Assembly: GCF_030385785.1 (NCBI RefSeq)
Contig: NZ_JAUEDK010000007.1
Span: 89,197 to 153,196 of the forward strand
Length of the DNA stretch: 64,000 nucleotides
Direction: 5' to 3'
DNA from: Crenobacter oryzisoli
GTDB lineage: Bacteria > Pseudomonadota > Gammaproteobacteria > Burkholderiales > Chromobacteriaceae
Below, one piece after another: positions 30,076 to 38,756 of the stretch (position 1 is the first letter of the stretch; each line of letters opens with the position of its first letter). The notes beneath the pieces are model-generated. The model worked only from the letters and a program-made list of their open reading frames with translations. It ran no database searches and was not told the DNA's origin. The position numbers and the translations under genes were made by a program.

Positions 30076-30262
30076 GGGGTTTCTCGCTCTGGGGGCCGGG
30101 GCCCGAGTTATGGGGGGGCGCCGCGTGTTGTTCTTCGGGGCGCGGTCGCCGGACACCTATCCTTGCGAGTTGAACTGTAGCGCTGGGCCGGCATGTCGAC
30201 ACCTTAGGGAATTCCCTAGCTGGGCCGGATGTCATGCGCTGGCGTGACGATGCTGCGGCGCA

Positions 30263-30293
30263 ATAATAAACCCTGCAGAAACCAGGGTTTATT
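30263..30293 (-). terminator. Terminator of the Lrp-type gene
   Basis: AATAAACCCTGG-type stem (AATAAACCCTG against CAGGGTTTATT) around a seven-base loop, just past the Lrp-type stop; AT-rich on both sides, so possibly bidirectional. Confidence 0.75.
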
Positions 30294-30308
30294 AGGGGCA
30301 ACGGCCGT

Positions 30309-30764
30309 TCAGTCGGCGCGCAGCGCGAACGGCTGCAGCGGCCGGATCGGGATCGGCGTCGACAGGATCAGCGCGGTGCGAGTCTCGCCCAAGTGGTTGA
30401 CGCGCGCCAGCGTCGCCTCCAGGTGGGCGACGTCGCGGCAGGCCAGGCGGAACACGTAGGAGTCCTGTCCGGTGACGTGGTGGCACTCCAGCACCTCGGG
30501 CATCTCGTCGAGCAGCGCCAGCAGCGTCGCCTTGTAAGGCTGCGGTACGGTGATGCCGATCAGCGCCTGCAGCGGATAGCCAAGCTTGTCGGCCGCCACC
30601 TCGGCACGGTAACCGCGAATCACCCCGGCTTCCTCCAGCCGGCGCAGCCGCTCCGACACCGCCGGCACCGACAGGCCGGCGACCTGGGCCAACTCGGTCA
30701 ACGACAGCCGTGCATTGGCCTGCAGCGCGGCGAGCATCTTCCAGGCCTTGCCGTCGATTTCCAT
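30309..30764 (-). CDS. Lrp/AsnC-family regulator
   Basis: A 151-residue regulator. The N-terminal winged helix (1-60, MLAALQANARLSLTELAQVA, SVPAVSERLRRLEEAGVI) precedes an AsnC ligand domain (about 65-145, ALIGITVPQPYKATLL, ECHHVTGQDSYVFRLACRD). Such proteins form octamers or dimers and respond to amino acids. ATG 30764 follows AAGGAGAC. It is divergent from a LysE-type exporter with a 127-base AT-rich spacer, an arrangement in which the regulator usually activates the exporter when its amino-acid substrate is abundant. Confidence 0.9.
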   Translation of the reverse strand: MEIDGKAWKMLAALQANARLSLTELAQVAGLSVPAVSERLRRLEEAGVIRGYRAEVAADKLGYPLQALIGITVPQPYKATLLALLDEMPEVLECHHVTGQDSYVFRLACRDVAHLEATLARVNHLGETRTALILSTPIPIRPLQPFALRAD

Positions 30765-30891
30765 TTTTCTGTCTCCTTGGTTGTTAACGAAAAAATAGCA
30801 GCCGAAAATGCCATCTTGCCTTAAATCCGGCATGGGCAAGCGGGCGGGCGGCGCTCACACTGATCACGACAAATCACGCGAGGATAGACTC

Positions 30892-31512
30892 ATGAGCGGG
30901 GTGGCATTGTTCAGTCAGGCACTATTGGTCGGTTGGGCGATTGCGGCACCGGTCGGGCCGATCGGGCTGTTGGTGATCGAGCGTACGTTGCGGTACGGCC
31001 GCGCGGCGGGCCTGGTGACCGGGCTCGGCGCCGCGTCGGCCGACGCGCTGTACGCCACCGTCGGCGTGGCTGGCCTCGGCATGCTGACCGCCTGGCTGAC
31101 CCGGCTGGCCCTACCGCTAGCGCTGTTCGGCAGCGGCTTCCTGATCTGGCTAGGAGTGGCCACGCTGCGGCGCGCGCCGGCCGAACGGGCGGCGGCCGGG
31201 GCCGGAGCGGGTCTCGCCGGCTATGCCGTCAGCGCGTTCGCGCTGACGCTAAGCAACCCGCTGACCGTGCTGTCGTTCGTCGCGGTGTTTGCCGGGCTGG
31301 CCGGGCGACAGGCGCCCGGCGCGGTGGCCGGTGTGGTGATGATCACCGGAGTGTTTTGCGGGTCGGTGCTGTGGTGGCTGATGTTGGCCGGCACGGTCGG
31401 CTGGTTGGGCGGCAAGCTGTCGACGTGCTGGCGGCGACGGATCGACACCCTGTGCGGTTTGCTGCTGCTGGGCTTCGGGGCGGCGCTTGGCGTGCGGGCG
31501 CTGCTCGGCTGA
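30892..31512 (+). CDS. LysE/RhtB-family exporter paired with Lrp regulator
   Basis: A 206-residue membrane protein with about six hydrophobic segments. Seen: the family opening AIAAPVGPIGLLVIERTLRYG and the mid-protein LTLSNPLTVLSFVAVFAGL. It exports an amino acid, identity unknown. GAGGATAG precedes ATG 30892. Divergent from the Lrp-type gene, which probably controls it. A parS-like site lies 20 bases after its stop. Confidence 0.87.
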   Translation: MSGVALFSQALLVGWAIAAPVGPIGLLVIERTLRYGRAAGLVTGLGAASADALYATVGVAGLGMLTAWLTRLALPLALFGSGFLIWLGVATLRRAPAERAAAGAGAGLAGYAVSAFALTLSNPLTVLSFVAVFAGLAGRQAPGAVAGVVMITGVFCGSVLWWLMLAGTVGWLGGKLSTCWRRRIDTLCGLLLLGFGAALGVRALLG

Positions 31513-31531
31513 GTGGCGGCCCGGTCGGCGG

Positions 31532-31545
31532 GTTCCACGTGAAAC
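31532..31545. promoter_or_regulatory. parS-like ParB-binding site 3
   Basis: GTTCCACGTGAAAC, fitting GTTYCACGTGRAAC, in the spacer between the LysE-type exporter and the Rossmann-protein gene. Confidence 0.7.
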
Positions 31546-31590
31546 GACCCATGGGGTACAGGGTTTGACACGGGTCAAGAATCCGACGTT

Positions 31591-31618
31591 GCAAATATCG
31601 TATTGTGATACGCATATT
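31591..31618. promoter_or_regulatory. Palindrome and promoter ahead of the Rossmann protein
   Basis: CGTAT-TGTG-ATACG lies within an extended ATAT...ATAT palindrome. TTGCAA (31591) and GCATAT (31614) are 17 bases apart and may be the promoter, with the palindrome between the two hexamers as an operator. Confidence 0.4.
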
Positions 31619-31624
31619 TACGAC

Positions 31625-32017
31625 ATGATGTTTGCCGTTATGAAACCATTTCGCATTGCAGTGATAGGCGCAGGCGAAACCGGCACTCCGCTGCTGGCTG
31701 CCTTGCTGAGCGCCCCCTACGTCGAGCTGGTCGGCGTTGCCGAACTCGACCATGCAACTGCCGGCGTCCAGATGGCGCTGGCCCACGGCGTCTATGTCAC
31801 CCGCGACTTCACCGAGCTGGCCCGGCGTGGTGACGACATCGACATCCTGATCGATGTCACCGGCGTCCCCAGCGTGCGCGAGACGCTGCGCCGGCTGATG
31901 CGGGAAACCGGCAATGACCACACCTTGATCATGCACGAGCGTATCGCCTTGCTGTTGATGTCGCTGGGCTGCGGCCGACTGGCGGACTCCCGGCACGAGT
32001 TGGTCGGTTACGCCTGA
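31625..32017 (+). CDS. Stand-alone Rossmann-fold protein (oxidoreductase-like N-domain)
   Basis: A protein of 130 residues (125 if ATG 31640 is used). It is a single NAD(P)-binding-type Rossmann fold: FRIAVIGAGETGTPLLAALL (beta-alpha with GxGxxG), PYVELVGVAELD, DIDILIDVTGVPSVRETL. There is no catalytic domain after it; the protein ends soon after an LMSLGCG helix. The same fold with the ELVGVA..D and IDVTG motifs occurs, from memory, as an input domain ahead of some sensor kinases, so a ligand- or redox-sensing role is possible. A palindromic promoter lies directly upstream. No ribosome binding site is evident. Confidence 0.62.
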   Translation: MMFAVMKPFRIAVIGAGETGTPLLAALLSAPYVELVGVAELDHATAGVQMALAHGVYVTRDFTELARRGDDIDILIDVTGVPSVRETLRRLMRETGNDHTLIMHERIALLLMSLGCGRLADSRHELVGYA

Positions 32018-32194
32018 GCCGGGTCGGCGGCGTGTGATGCCGGGCATAAGGGTTTATCGTCGGGCCCCCCGCTGCCTTTCTTCGCCCTGTAATGACCGTT
32101 CGGACGAGTCGTGCCGTGTGGCGGCGACGGACGGTGCGAGGTGCCGTGTAACGCCTGCTTAAAGGAGCTATCACATACTCAGGAGGGATCGGCC

Positions 32195-32731
32195 ATGTCT
32201 CGTTCTGGGTGCGTGCTCATGGGCTTGTTGCTCGGCGGCCTGCTGTCGCCAGCGCAGGCCGTCGATTTGATCAGCGGTTCGGTTGGCGTGATGACCCTGC
32301 CGAATGGGCCGGGGGGCGTCGACGACTATCGCGTCGGGCTGGGCTGGGTGCTGCCATGGCAGTGGTGGGACAACAGCATCGGTGTGCTGCAAACCCGCGC
32401 CGAGCTGGTCGGCGGCTACACCCGGACCACACTCGATCCGGTGTGGACTCTGATCGCCGCTCCCGTGCTGCACTACCAGTTCAAGACCTCGCGCCCCGAC
32501 TCGGGGCCGTTTATCGAACTGAGCGTCGGCGTCGCAGTGATGAACAACCCCAAATGGTCCGACTCTCGCGACCTGAATACCCACTGGCAGTTCGCCGACC
32601 GGTTCGGCATCGGCTACGCCTTGGGCCACCATGAGCTGAGCGCCAACTACCTTCACCTCTCCAACGCCGACATCAGCAGGCCGAACCCGGGGGGCGATCT
32701 CGGGATGCTGCGCTACAGCTACCGCTTCTGA
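32195..32731 (+). CDS. pagL: PagL-type lipid A 3-O-deacylase
   Basis: A 178-residue outer-membrane protein. A signal peptide (1-22, LLLGGLLSPAQA) precedes an eight-stranded barrel with aromatic girdles (GLGWVLPWQWW, FIELSVGVAVM) and a terminal aromatic residue (YSYRF). The catalytic signature is seen at 152-168: YLHLSNADISRPNPGGD, with His154 and Ser156. PagL removes the 3-O acyl chain of lipid A. AGGAGGG precedes ATG 32195. Convergent with a decayed LysR gene. Confidence 0.86.
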   Translation: MSRSGCVLMGLLLGGLLSPAQAVDLISGSVGVMTLPNGPGGVDDYRVGLGWVLPWQWWDNSIGVLQTRAELVGGYTRTTLDPVWTLIAAPVLHYQFKTSRPDSGPFIELSVGVAVMNNPKWSDSRDLNTHWQFADRFGIGYALGHHELSANYLHLSNADISRPNPGGDLGMLRYSYRF

Positions 32732-32737
32732 TGCGGT

Positions 32738-33140
32738 TCAGCCCGGCGTCTCGCCCTGCAGCAGCGGTATTGCCAGGGCGAAATCGGACAGGTGCTCGAG
32801 CAGCACCCTCACCTTGCGCGGCAACTGCTGCTGCGGCCATACCGCGTAGATCGGACGTTGCGGCGTGCGCCAGCCGGGCAAGAGCCGCACCAGCCGGCCG
32901 CTCTCGATCGCCTCGTGACAAAACGGCAGCGGGCAGTACAAGAGTCCCTGCCCCGCTTCGGCGAGGCTTACCGCCAACGCCAGCTCGTTGAGCCGGCAGC
33001 GCCCTGCGGGGGACAGTTCGATCTGTTCCTTGCCGACGCGAATCGCCAGGTCGGCGCCGTGCCGCCACAGGTCCTCGTTCTGATTGCTTAGCGTCAATTC
33101 CAGCCGGATCGCCGGCCAGGCGGCACACGCCACCTGTTAG
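32738..33140 (-). pseudogene. Decayed LysR-family regulator
   Basis: Only a C-terminal remnant survives. Residues reading AIRLELTLSNQNEDLWRHGADLAIRVG belong to the start of a LysR effector domain. The frame then jumps to GRCRLNELALAVSLAEAGQG and LLYCPLPFCHEAIESGRLV, which normally lie some 60-70 residues further on. The whole helix-turn-helix and the middle of the effector domain are therefore missing, although the frame stays open. The C-terminal part (VWPQQQLPRKVRVLLEHL) is intact-looking. The two deletions make function unlikely. Confidence 0.78.
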
Positions 33141-33197
33141 CCGGCGCATGCAAAAACAGCTTGGTCGTCGACCAGGCTGTTGTCTGTCAGGAGGGGC

Positions 33198-34187
33198 TCA
33201 CACCGGCCACAGCGGCGGCTCGTCCATCAGCGCGATCTGCTCGCGCAATTCCAGGATGCGGTCTTGCCAGTAGCGCGGGCTGTCGAACCAGGGGAAGGCG
33301 GCCGGAAACGCCGGGTCGTGCCAGCGCCGCGCCAGCCACGCGCTGTAGTGGATCAGCCGCAGCGTGCGCAGCGCTTCGATCAGGTAGAGCTCGCGGCCAT
33401 CGAACTCGCGGAAGTCCTCGTAGCCGGCCAACAGGTCGGCGAGCTGGCGGCTCTGCTCGGCGCGCTCGCCGGACAGCAGCATCCACAAGTCCTGCACCGC
33501 CGGGCCCGTGCGGCAGTCGTCGAAGTCGACGAAGTGCGGGCCGGCATCGGTCCACAGCACGTTGCTGGCGTGGCAGTCGCCGTGCAGCCGCAGCATCGCG
33601 ACGTTGCCGGCGCGCTCGTAGCAGCGCGCCACACCGTCGAGCGCCTGGCGCGCGACGCCCAGATACACTTCGCGCAGGTCCGGCGGCAGGAAGTCACTGC
33701 CGGTGAGGAAGGCGAGCGGCTCCTCGCCGAAGCTGTCCGCATCGAGCGTCGGCCGCTCGGTGAACGGCTTGATCTCGCCGACCGCGTGGATGCGGCCGAG
33801 GAAGCGGCCCAGCCATTCGAGCACGTCGGCGCGGTCGAGCTCCGGGGCACGCCCGCCGCGGCGCGGGTAGACCGCGAAGCGAAAGCCGGCATGGCTATGC
33901 AGCGTCTCGCCGCCGAACGCCAGCGGTGCGACGACCGGAATCTCGCGTTCGGCCAGCTCGGCGACGAAGGCGTGCTCCTCGCGGATCTGCGCGTCGCTCC
34001 AGCGCTCGGGGCGGTAGAACTTGGCGATCAGCGGGGGGGCATCGTCCAGGCCGACCTGGTAGACGCGGTTTTCATAACTGTTGAGCGCGAGCAGGCTGCC
34101 GCTGACCGGCAGGCCGAGGCCTTCCAGGGCGGAGAGCAGCGTGTCCGGCGTCAGCGCGGCGAACGGGGGGGCGAGGTGGGCGGTCAT
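33198..34187 (-). CDS. srkA: Stress response kinase A (YihE/SrkA)
   Basis: A 329-residue Ser/Thr kinase of the APH/choline-kinase-like fold. Seen: N-terminal LNSYENRVYQVGLDD, the lysine in LIAKFYRPERWSDAQIREEH, the catalytic loop LRLHGDCHASNVLW and the metal-binding FVDFDDCRTGP. Length matches SrkA, which protects cells from stress-induced death in E. coli. The gene has no ribosome binding site; TATAAT lies 6 bases ahead of ATG, so the mRNA is probably leaderless. It is divergent from an MFS gene. Confidence 0.92.
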   Translation of the reverse strand: MTAHLAPPFAALTPDTLLSALEGLGLPVSGSLLALNSYENRVYQVGLDDAPPLIAKFYRPERWSDAQIREEHAFVAELAEREIPVVAPLAFGGETLHSHAGFRFAVYPRRGGRAPELDRADVLEWLGRFLGRIHAVGEIKPFTERPTLDADSFGEEPLAFLTGSDFLPPDLREVYLGVARQALDGVARCYERAGNVAMLRLHGDCHASNVLWTDAGPHFVDFDDCRTGPAVQDLWMLLSGERAEQSRQLADLLAGYEDFREFDGRELYLIEALRTLRLIHYSAWLARRWHDPAFPAAFPWFDSPRYWQDRILELREQIALMDEPPLWPV

Positions 34188-34308
34188 GGTGTCATTATAC
34201 GGCCGCCGCCGTGATGCGATTGCAAACCGTTACCACAATCCCGTGGCGTCGGCCGCGGCGGCGGAGTAGGCTTTGTTGGATTGTTCCCTGACGTGACTAT
34301 CAGCCATC

Positions 34309-35547
34309 ATGAGTAATCCCCCGCCTCCCGAATCTTCCTCACTACGCCACTTTCCGCTGTTCTGGCGCTTCTGGTTTGCCCGGGTCTGCCTGACCAGCGG
34401 TTTCCAGGTCCTCACCGTTGCGATCGGCTGGCAAGTCTACTCGCTGACGCATTCCGCGCTCGACCTCGGCCTGGTCGGCCTGTTGCAGTTCGTGCCGCGC
34501 GTGCTCCTGGTGCTGGTGACCGGCACCGTGGCCGACCGCTACGACCGGCGCCGCATCGTCGCCGTCAGCATGGCGGTGCAGGCACTGGTCGCCGCGCTGC
34601 TGCTGATGGGCAGTCGTCACTGGGGCTTCGCGACCAGCCGCGAGCTGATCTTCGCGCTGTCGGTGCTGATCGGCGTGTGCCGCGCGTTCGACATGCCGAC
34701 GATGCAGGCACTGCTGCCGAACGTGGTGCCGCCACAGCTGCTGGCGCCGGCGATCGCCGCGGCCGCTTCGGCCAACGAGGCGGCAACGATACTTGCGCCG
34801 GCGCTGGGCGGTTTCCTGTACGCGATCGGCGCCGCCTTCACCTATGGGCTGGATCTGGCCATCTACCTGATCGGCATGGTGCTGGTCGCCACCCTCAATG
34901 CACGGCGCAGTGAGTCCGTGCGCGAGAAGCCCTCGTTCGATTCGCTGCTGGTCGGGGTGCGCTTCATCTGGAGTCGGCCGGACGTGCTCGGCGCGATCTC
35001 GCTCGATTTGTTCGCGGTGCTGCTCGGCGGCGCCACCGCGCTGTTGCCGATCTACGCCGGCGAGATCCTGCACACCGGGCCGTGGGGACTGGGGCTGCTG
35101 CGCTCGGCACCGGCGGTGGGCGCGCTGGCGATGTCAGCCTGGCTGATGCGCTACCCGGTGAGGCACCGGGTCGGCTACGTGATGTTCGCGGCGGTGGCGG
35201 TGTTCGGCCTTGCGACCATCGTGTTCGGTCTGTCCGAGCACTTTGCGCTGTCGCTGTGTGCGCTGGTGGTGCTCGGTGCCTCGGACATGATCAGCGTGGT
35301 GATCCGCAGCACCTTCATCCAGCTGGAGACCCCGGATGAAATGCGTGGCCGGGTCAGCGCAGTCAACTCGCTGTTCATTGGTGCGTCCAATCAGCTGGGC
35401 GAATTCGAGTCCGGCATCACCGCCGCGGCGTTCGGCACCGTGCCGGCGGTGGTGCTCGGCGGCGTCGGCACCCTGGTGGTGGTGGGGCTGTGGATGCGCT
35501 GGTTTCCGGCGCTGGCGCAACGCGACACGCTACAGCGGACGAGGTAA
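34309..35547 (+). CDS. MFS exporter, EntS-like (MFS_3)
   Basis: A 412-residue inner-membrane protein with 12 membrane segments. Seen: FWRFWFARVCLTSGFQVLTV, the loop motif GTVADRYDRRRIVAVS, ATILAPALGGFLYAIG and the C-terminal QLETPDEMRGRVSAVNSLFI, which characterise the MFS_3 group containing the enterobactin exporter EntS. No siderophore genes are near, so the substrate is unknown. No ribosome binding site is visible ahead of ATG 34309. Confidence 0.86.
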   Translation: MSNPPPPESSSLRHFPLFWRFWFARVCLTSGFQVLTVAIGWQVYSLTHSALDLGLVGLLQFVPRVLLVLVTGTVADRYDRRRIVAVSMAVQALVAALLLMGSRHWGFATSRELIFALSVLIGVCRAFDMPTMQALLPNVVPPQLLAPAIAAAASANEAATILAPALGGFLYAIGAAFTYGLDLAIYLIGMVLVATLNARRSESVREKPSFDSLLVGVRFIWSRPDVLGAISLDLFAVLLGGATALLPIYAGEILHTGPWGLGLLRSAPAVGALAMSAWLMRYPVRHRVGYVMFAAVAVFGLATIVFGLSEHFALSLCALVVLGASDMISVVIRSTFIQLETPDEMRGRVSAVNSLFIGASNQLGEFESGITAAAFGTVPAVVLGGVGTLVVVGLWMRWFPALAQRDTLQRTR

Positions 35548-35628
35548 GCAAAAATAATTTGGCATTAAAATATCCTAGTCGTGCATCATGTCTTAATCAC
35601 AAGATGATGATGCCGCCGGGGAGGCTTC

Positions 35629-36807
35629 ATGTTCTGGATCGACAGCCCGACCAGTTATTTGATACAGACCTGCTACAGCGTGGTGGTAACGCTGACCATG
35701 CTGTTGCTGTGGCGCAGCAACCGCGGGGAAAAGGAGTTGCTGACCTGGACGCTCGGCGGCCTGGCCAACACGCTGTTTTCGCTGCTGGTGACGTATCGCG
35801 ACCACCTGCCGCTGCTGTTCAGTGTGCCCGTGCTCAACAGTCTGTCGTTCGGCTTCGTGGCCGCATTGTGGTTCGGGCTGCGCCAGTCGCACGGCAAGAC
35901 GCTGCCGTGGCGTGGCTCCGCGGCAGGGCTGGCGGTGGCACTCGCAGCGTTGCTTGCCGCCACGCTCGACGATCTACTGCGCGTCCGCTTGCTGGTGGCG
36001 ACCATGACGATGCTGCTGCTATGCGCTGCGATGGCTTGGGAGGTCCGTTCGACGCGCCGCCTGCTCAAGTCGCCCGGTCATACCTTGAGTGCGCTGGTGC
36101 TTGGTCTCCTGATGGCCGTGTTTATCGTGCGTTTCGCCATGATCGTGGCCGCACCGGCCGACTTCGATCTGCGTGCCAACGCCAGCCAGCACGCACTGCA
36201 GTTCGCGGCCAACCTGCTGTTCTTCGCGCTGGTGCTTGGCGGGCTGTTGATCTCCAATGAAAAGCTGCTGTCTCGGATCGCCAGCCTGGCCGAGCGCGAT
36301 GCGCTGACCGGACTCTACAACCGGCGTGCCCTGCTCGGCTTGGCCGAACGGCAGGTCGGGCAGCAGGCGCTGCTCGCGGTGCTGATGATCGACCTGGACC
36401 ATTTCAAGACCATCAACGATCGCTACGGCCATGCTGGCGGCGATGCGGCGCTGCGCCAGTTCGCCGAGCGGCTGAGCCAGTGCTGTCGGCGCGGCGACCT
36501 GATCGGCCGCTATGGTGGCGAGGAGTTTTGCGTGGTGCTGCCGGGTACCTCCGTGAGCGAGGCACAGCGGGTGGCGGAACGCTTGCGCACGGCGATGGCT
36601 GCCGAACCGGTGGCGTTCGGTGAACACCGCATCGCATTGACGGTCAGCATCGGGCTGGCCTGCCTGCGTCCCGACCTTGACCGGCTAGAGCCGCTGCTGG
36701 CGGCTGCCGACGCTGCGCTCTACCAGGCCAAGCGGGGCGGGCGAAACCGGGTCGAGCTGGCCGGGCAACGGGTCGGGGTAGCGCCGCGGGAGATGGCATC
36801 AGTCTAG
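35629..36807 (+). CDS. Membrane diguanylate cyclase (GGDEF)
   Basis: A 392-residue protein. Residues 1-210 have about six membrane segments of no named sensor family. A GGDEF domain (about 215-380) has DALTGLYNRRALL, DLDHFKTINDRYGH, the active-site RYGGEEF and the product-inhibition site RxxD (RRGD) five residues before it, so it should make cyclic di-GMP and be feedback-inhibited. No EAL domain. GGGGAGG lies ahead of ATG. The 3' end overlaps the convergent DUF4136-like gene by 9 bases. Confidence 0.92.
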   Translation: MFWIDSPTSYLIQTCYSVVVTLTMLLLWRSNRGEKELLTWTLGGLANTLFSLLVTYRDHLPLLFSVPVLNSLSFGFVAALWFGLRQSHGKTLPWRGSAAGLAVALAALLAATLDDLLRVRLLVATMTMLLLCAAMAWEVRSTRRLLKSPGHTLSALVLGLLMAVFIVRFAMIVAAPADFDLRANASQHALQFAANLLFFALVLGGLLISNEKLLSRIASLAERDALTGLYNRRALLGLAERQVGQQALLAVLMIDLDHFKTINDRYGHAGGDAALRQFAERLSQCCRRGDLIGRYGGEEFCVVLPGTSVSEAQRVAERLRTAMAAEPVAFGEHRIALTVSIGLACLRPDLDRLEPLLAAADAALYQAKRGGRNRVELAGQRVGVAPREMASV

Positions 36808-37272
36808 CGGCAGTCGCTCGACCAAGCGGCGCAGCGCGTCCTGCAGCGCCGCCGCGCTGCCATCAGCGATGTCCTGGCTGCCCTGCCAGTAGACGCTGCC
36901 GTCCGGGCGCTGCGCCACAAGCGAGGCCACCGGCACCATCTCGACGTCGTAGGCCCACCAAGCCCCGTAGCCCCAGTAGCCACCGCCCCATCCTCTTCCA
37001 CCCCAACCGCCGTAGCCGACCCCCATGCCCGGGCTGGGGATGAGGCGTTGCTGAGCGTCGATGCGGAAGCACAGCCGCAACGTCGGGTGGTCGGTCTCCT
37101 CGTCGAAACCGCGCAGCAATAGCCGCAGGCGCAGCCAGTCGGCCAGGCTCTCGCTGCGGCCGACATCGGGCACGCAATCGAGCCGGTAGCTCGGTTCCGG
37201 GCCGCCGGCGGCCAGCGCCGGCAGGGCGAGCAAGAGCGCCGACAGGGCAATAGGCAGGATGGGTCGGAACAT
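36799..37272 (-). CDS. DUF4136-like secreted protein
   Basis: A 157-residue protein with a signal peptide (1-21, LSALLLALPALA). Its middle is Gly/Trp/Tyr-rich (GMGVGYGGWGGRGWGGGYWG), and the C-terminus SVYWQGSQDIADGSAAALQD with LRRLVERLP resembles the end of DUF4136 proteins (lVWrG.....). There is no lipobox, unlike many relatives. Function unknown. CAGGAGTCC precedes ATG 37272. It overlaps the diguanylate cyclase gene tail to tail. Confidence 0.62.
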   Translation of the reverse strand: MFRPILPIALSALLLALPALAAGGPEPSYRLDCVPDVGRSESLADWLRLRLLLRGFDEETDHPTLRLCFRIDAQQRLIPSPGMGVGYGGWGGRGWGGGYWGYGAWWAYDVEMVPVASLVAQRPDGSVYWQGSQDIADGSAAALQDALRRLVERLPLD

Positions 37273-37367
37273 GCAGGACTCCTGATGTGGTACCGGGCCG
37301 CACAATGACGATGAGGGCCAGGTCTCGACGCGGCGGGTTCGGCGCTTCTCCGTTACACTCACCCGGC

Positions 37368-38756
37368 ATGAGATCCGAACCCGTAGGAATGGCCAAGTTT
37401 GCCACGCTGGTGGAGTTTTTTGTGGCGGCGATTGAGCGCGGCAGCTACCGGCCGGGCGACGCGCTGCCGTCGCTGCGTGCCACCTGCACGACGCAGCACG
37501 TCAGCATGACCACCGCCAAGCGCGCCTACCACGAGCTGGAACGGCGCGGCTTCATCGAGGCGCTGCCACGCGCCGGCTTCCGGGTGGTAGCCGGCTCGGT
37601 GCCGTCCGCCGCCCAGCCGCCACTGGCAGCGTGGGGCTCGCCATTCGTCAATCCGGCGCTGTTCGACGGCCGTGCGCTGGCGCGCGCAGCGGCGCGAGCG
37701 CTTGTCGATTACCCGGCGGCACTCGCCGGGCTCGACGCGGCCGGCTTCGTCCCGCTGCGCCGCCAGCTGGCGCAGCGCTACCGGGCGCAGGGCGTGGCGC
37801 TCGACTGGGATCAGTTGATCGTCACTTGTGGTGCGATGGAGGCGCTGACGTTGGCGGTGCAGCTGGCGACGCGCGGCGGGCCGGCGCGGCTGGCGGTGGT
37901 GGTGCCGGCGTTCCCGGGGCTGCTCGGCCTGTTGGCGCAGTGGGGCATCGCGGTGCTGCCGCTGGGGCTGGATGCTGCCGGCGAGCTTGATCTCGCTCTG
38001 CTTGAGCGCGAGGCGGCGGCAGGCAGGGTCGCCGGCGTCGCGGTGATGCCGACCTTCCAGCATCCGACCGGCCAGTGCCTGTCCGAGGCGCAGCAGCGCG
38101 CGCTGCTCGACCTGGCCGAGCGCCACCAGCTGCCGATCATCGAGGACGACAGTTACCGCGAACTGGCGCTGGCCGGGCTGGCGCCGCCGCCGATGAAGGC
38201 GCTCGACCGTGAGGGGCGGGTGCTGTACTGCGCGGGCTCGTCCAAGGCGCTGGCGCCCGGCTACCGGGTCGGCTGGCTCGCGGCCGGGCGCTGGCACGAG
38301 GCGGCACTGCAGCTGAAGCAAAGCCAGACACTCGCCTCGCCGCTGCCGAGCCAGCTGGCCCTTGCCGAGCTGCTCGCGGGCCACGGCGAGGTGGCGGCGC
38401 TGGCGGGCCTGCGCGCCGCGTTGGCCAAACGGCTCGGGGCGATGCGCGCGCTGCTCGTCGAGCGTTTGCCGGCCGGCTGCGGCGTGAGCCGGCCCGCCGG
38501 CGGCTATTTCCTGTGGCTGACGCTGCCGACCGGTTTCGACATCGCCCGGTTGCAGCAGGCGGCGCTCGCGGTCGGCATCCACTTCGCGCCGGGCGAGCTC
38601 TGCTACCCGCCCGGCGTCCCGGTCGCGGCGCTGCGCCTGAACGCCAGCTACTACGAGCCGCAAAGCCAGGCCGACCTGCTCGGCTGGCTGGCGGACGAGA
38701 TCGCTCGGCTGGCTAGCGGCGCCTATTCGCCGATGAAGCGCGATTCCTCGCTGTGA
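37368..38756 (+). CDS. MocR-family regulator (GntR HTH + aminotransferase domain)
   Basis: A 462-residue regulator. The N-terminal GntR winged helix (about 8-75, GSYRPGDALPSLRATCTTQH, AYHELERRGFIEA) is fused to a fold-type I aminotransferase domain (about 100-450) with VMPTFQHPTGQCLS, IIEDDSYREL and the PLP lysine in YCAGSSKALAPGYRVGW. MocR proteins such as PdxR and GabR bind PLP and control vitamin B6, amine or amino-acid genes. Its target is not evident from neighbours. The start is uncertain (37368 or 37389). Its end overlaps ccoG by 34 bases on the opposite strand. Confidence 0.88.
   Translation: MRSEPVGMAKFATLVEFFVAAIERGSYRPGDALPSLRATCTTQHVSMTTAKRAYHELERRGFIEALPRAGFRVVAGSVPSAAQPPLAAWGSPFVNPALFDGRALARAAARALVDYPAALAGLDAAGFVPLRRQLAQRYRAQGVALDWDQLIVTCGAMEALTLAVQLATRGGPARLAVVVPAFPGLLGLLAQWGIAVLPLGLDAAGELDLALLEREAAAGRVAGVAVMPTFQHPTGQCLSEAQQRALLDLAERHQLPIIEDDSYRELALAGLAPPPMKALDREGRVLYCAGSSKALAPGYRVGWLAAGRWHEAALQLKQSQTLASPLPSQLALAELLAGHGEVAALAGLRAALAKRLGAMRALLVERLPAGCGVSRPAGGYFLWLTLPTGFDIARLQQAALAVGIHFAPGELCYPPGVPVAALRLNASYYEPQSQADLLGWLADEIARLASGAYSPMKRDSSL

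Noticed and set aside
28663..30180. A 505-codon open frame antisense to the MFS carrier gene
   Set aside because: Composition is His/Gln/Arg-rich, typical of shadow frames over membrane proteins; the MFS motifs are on the minus strand.
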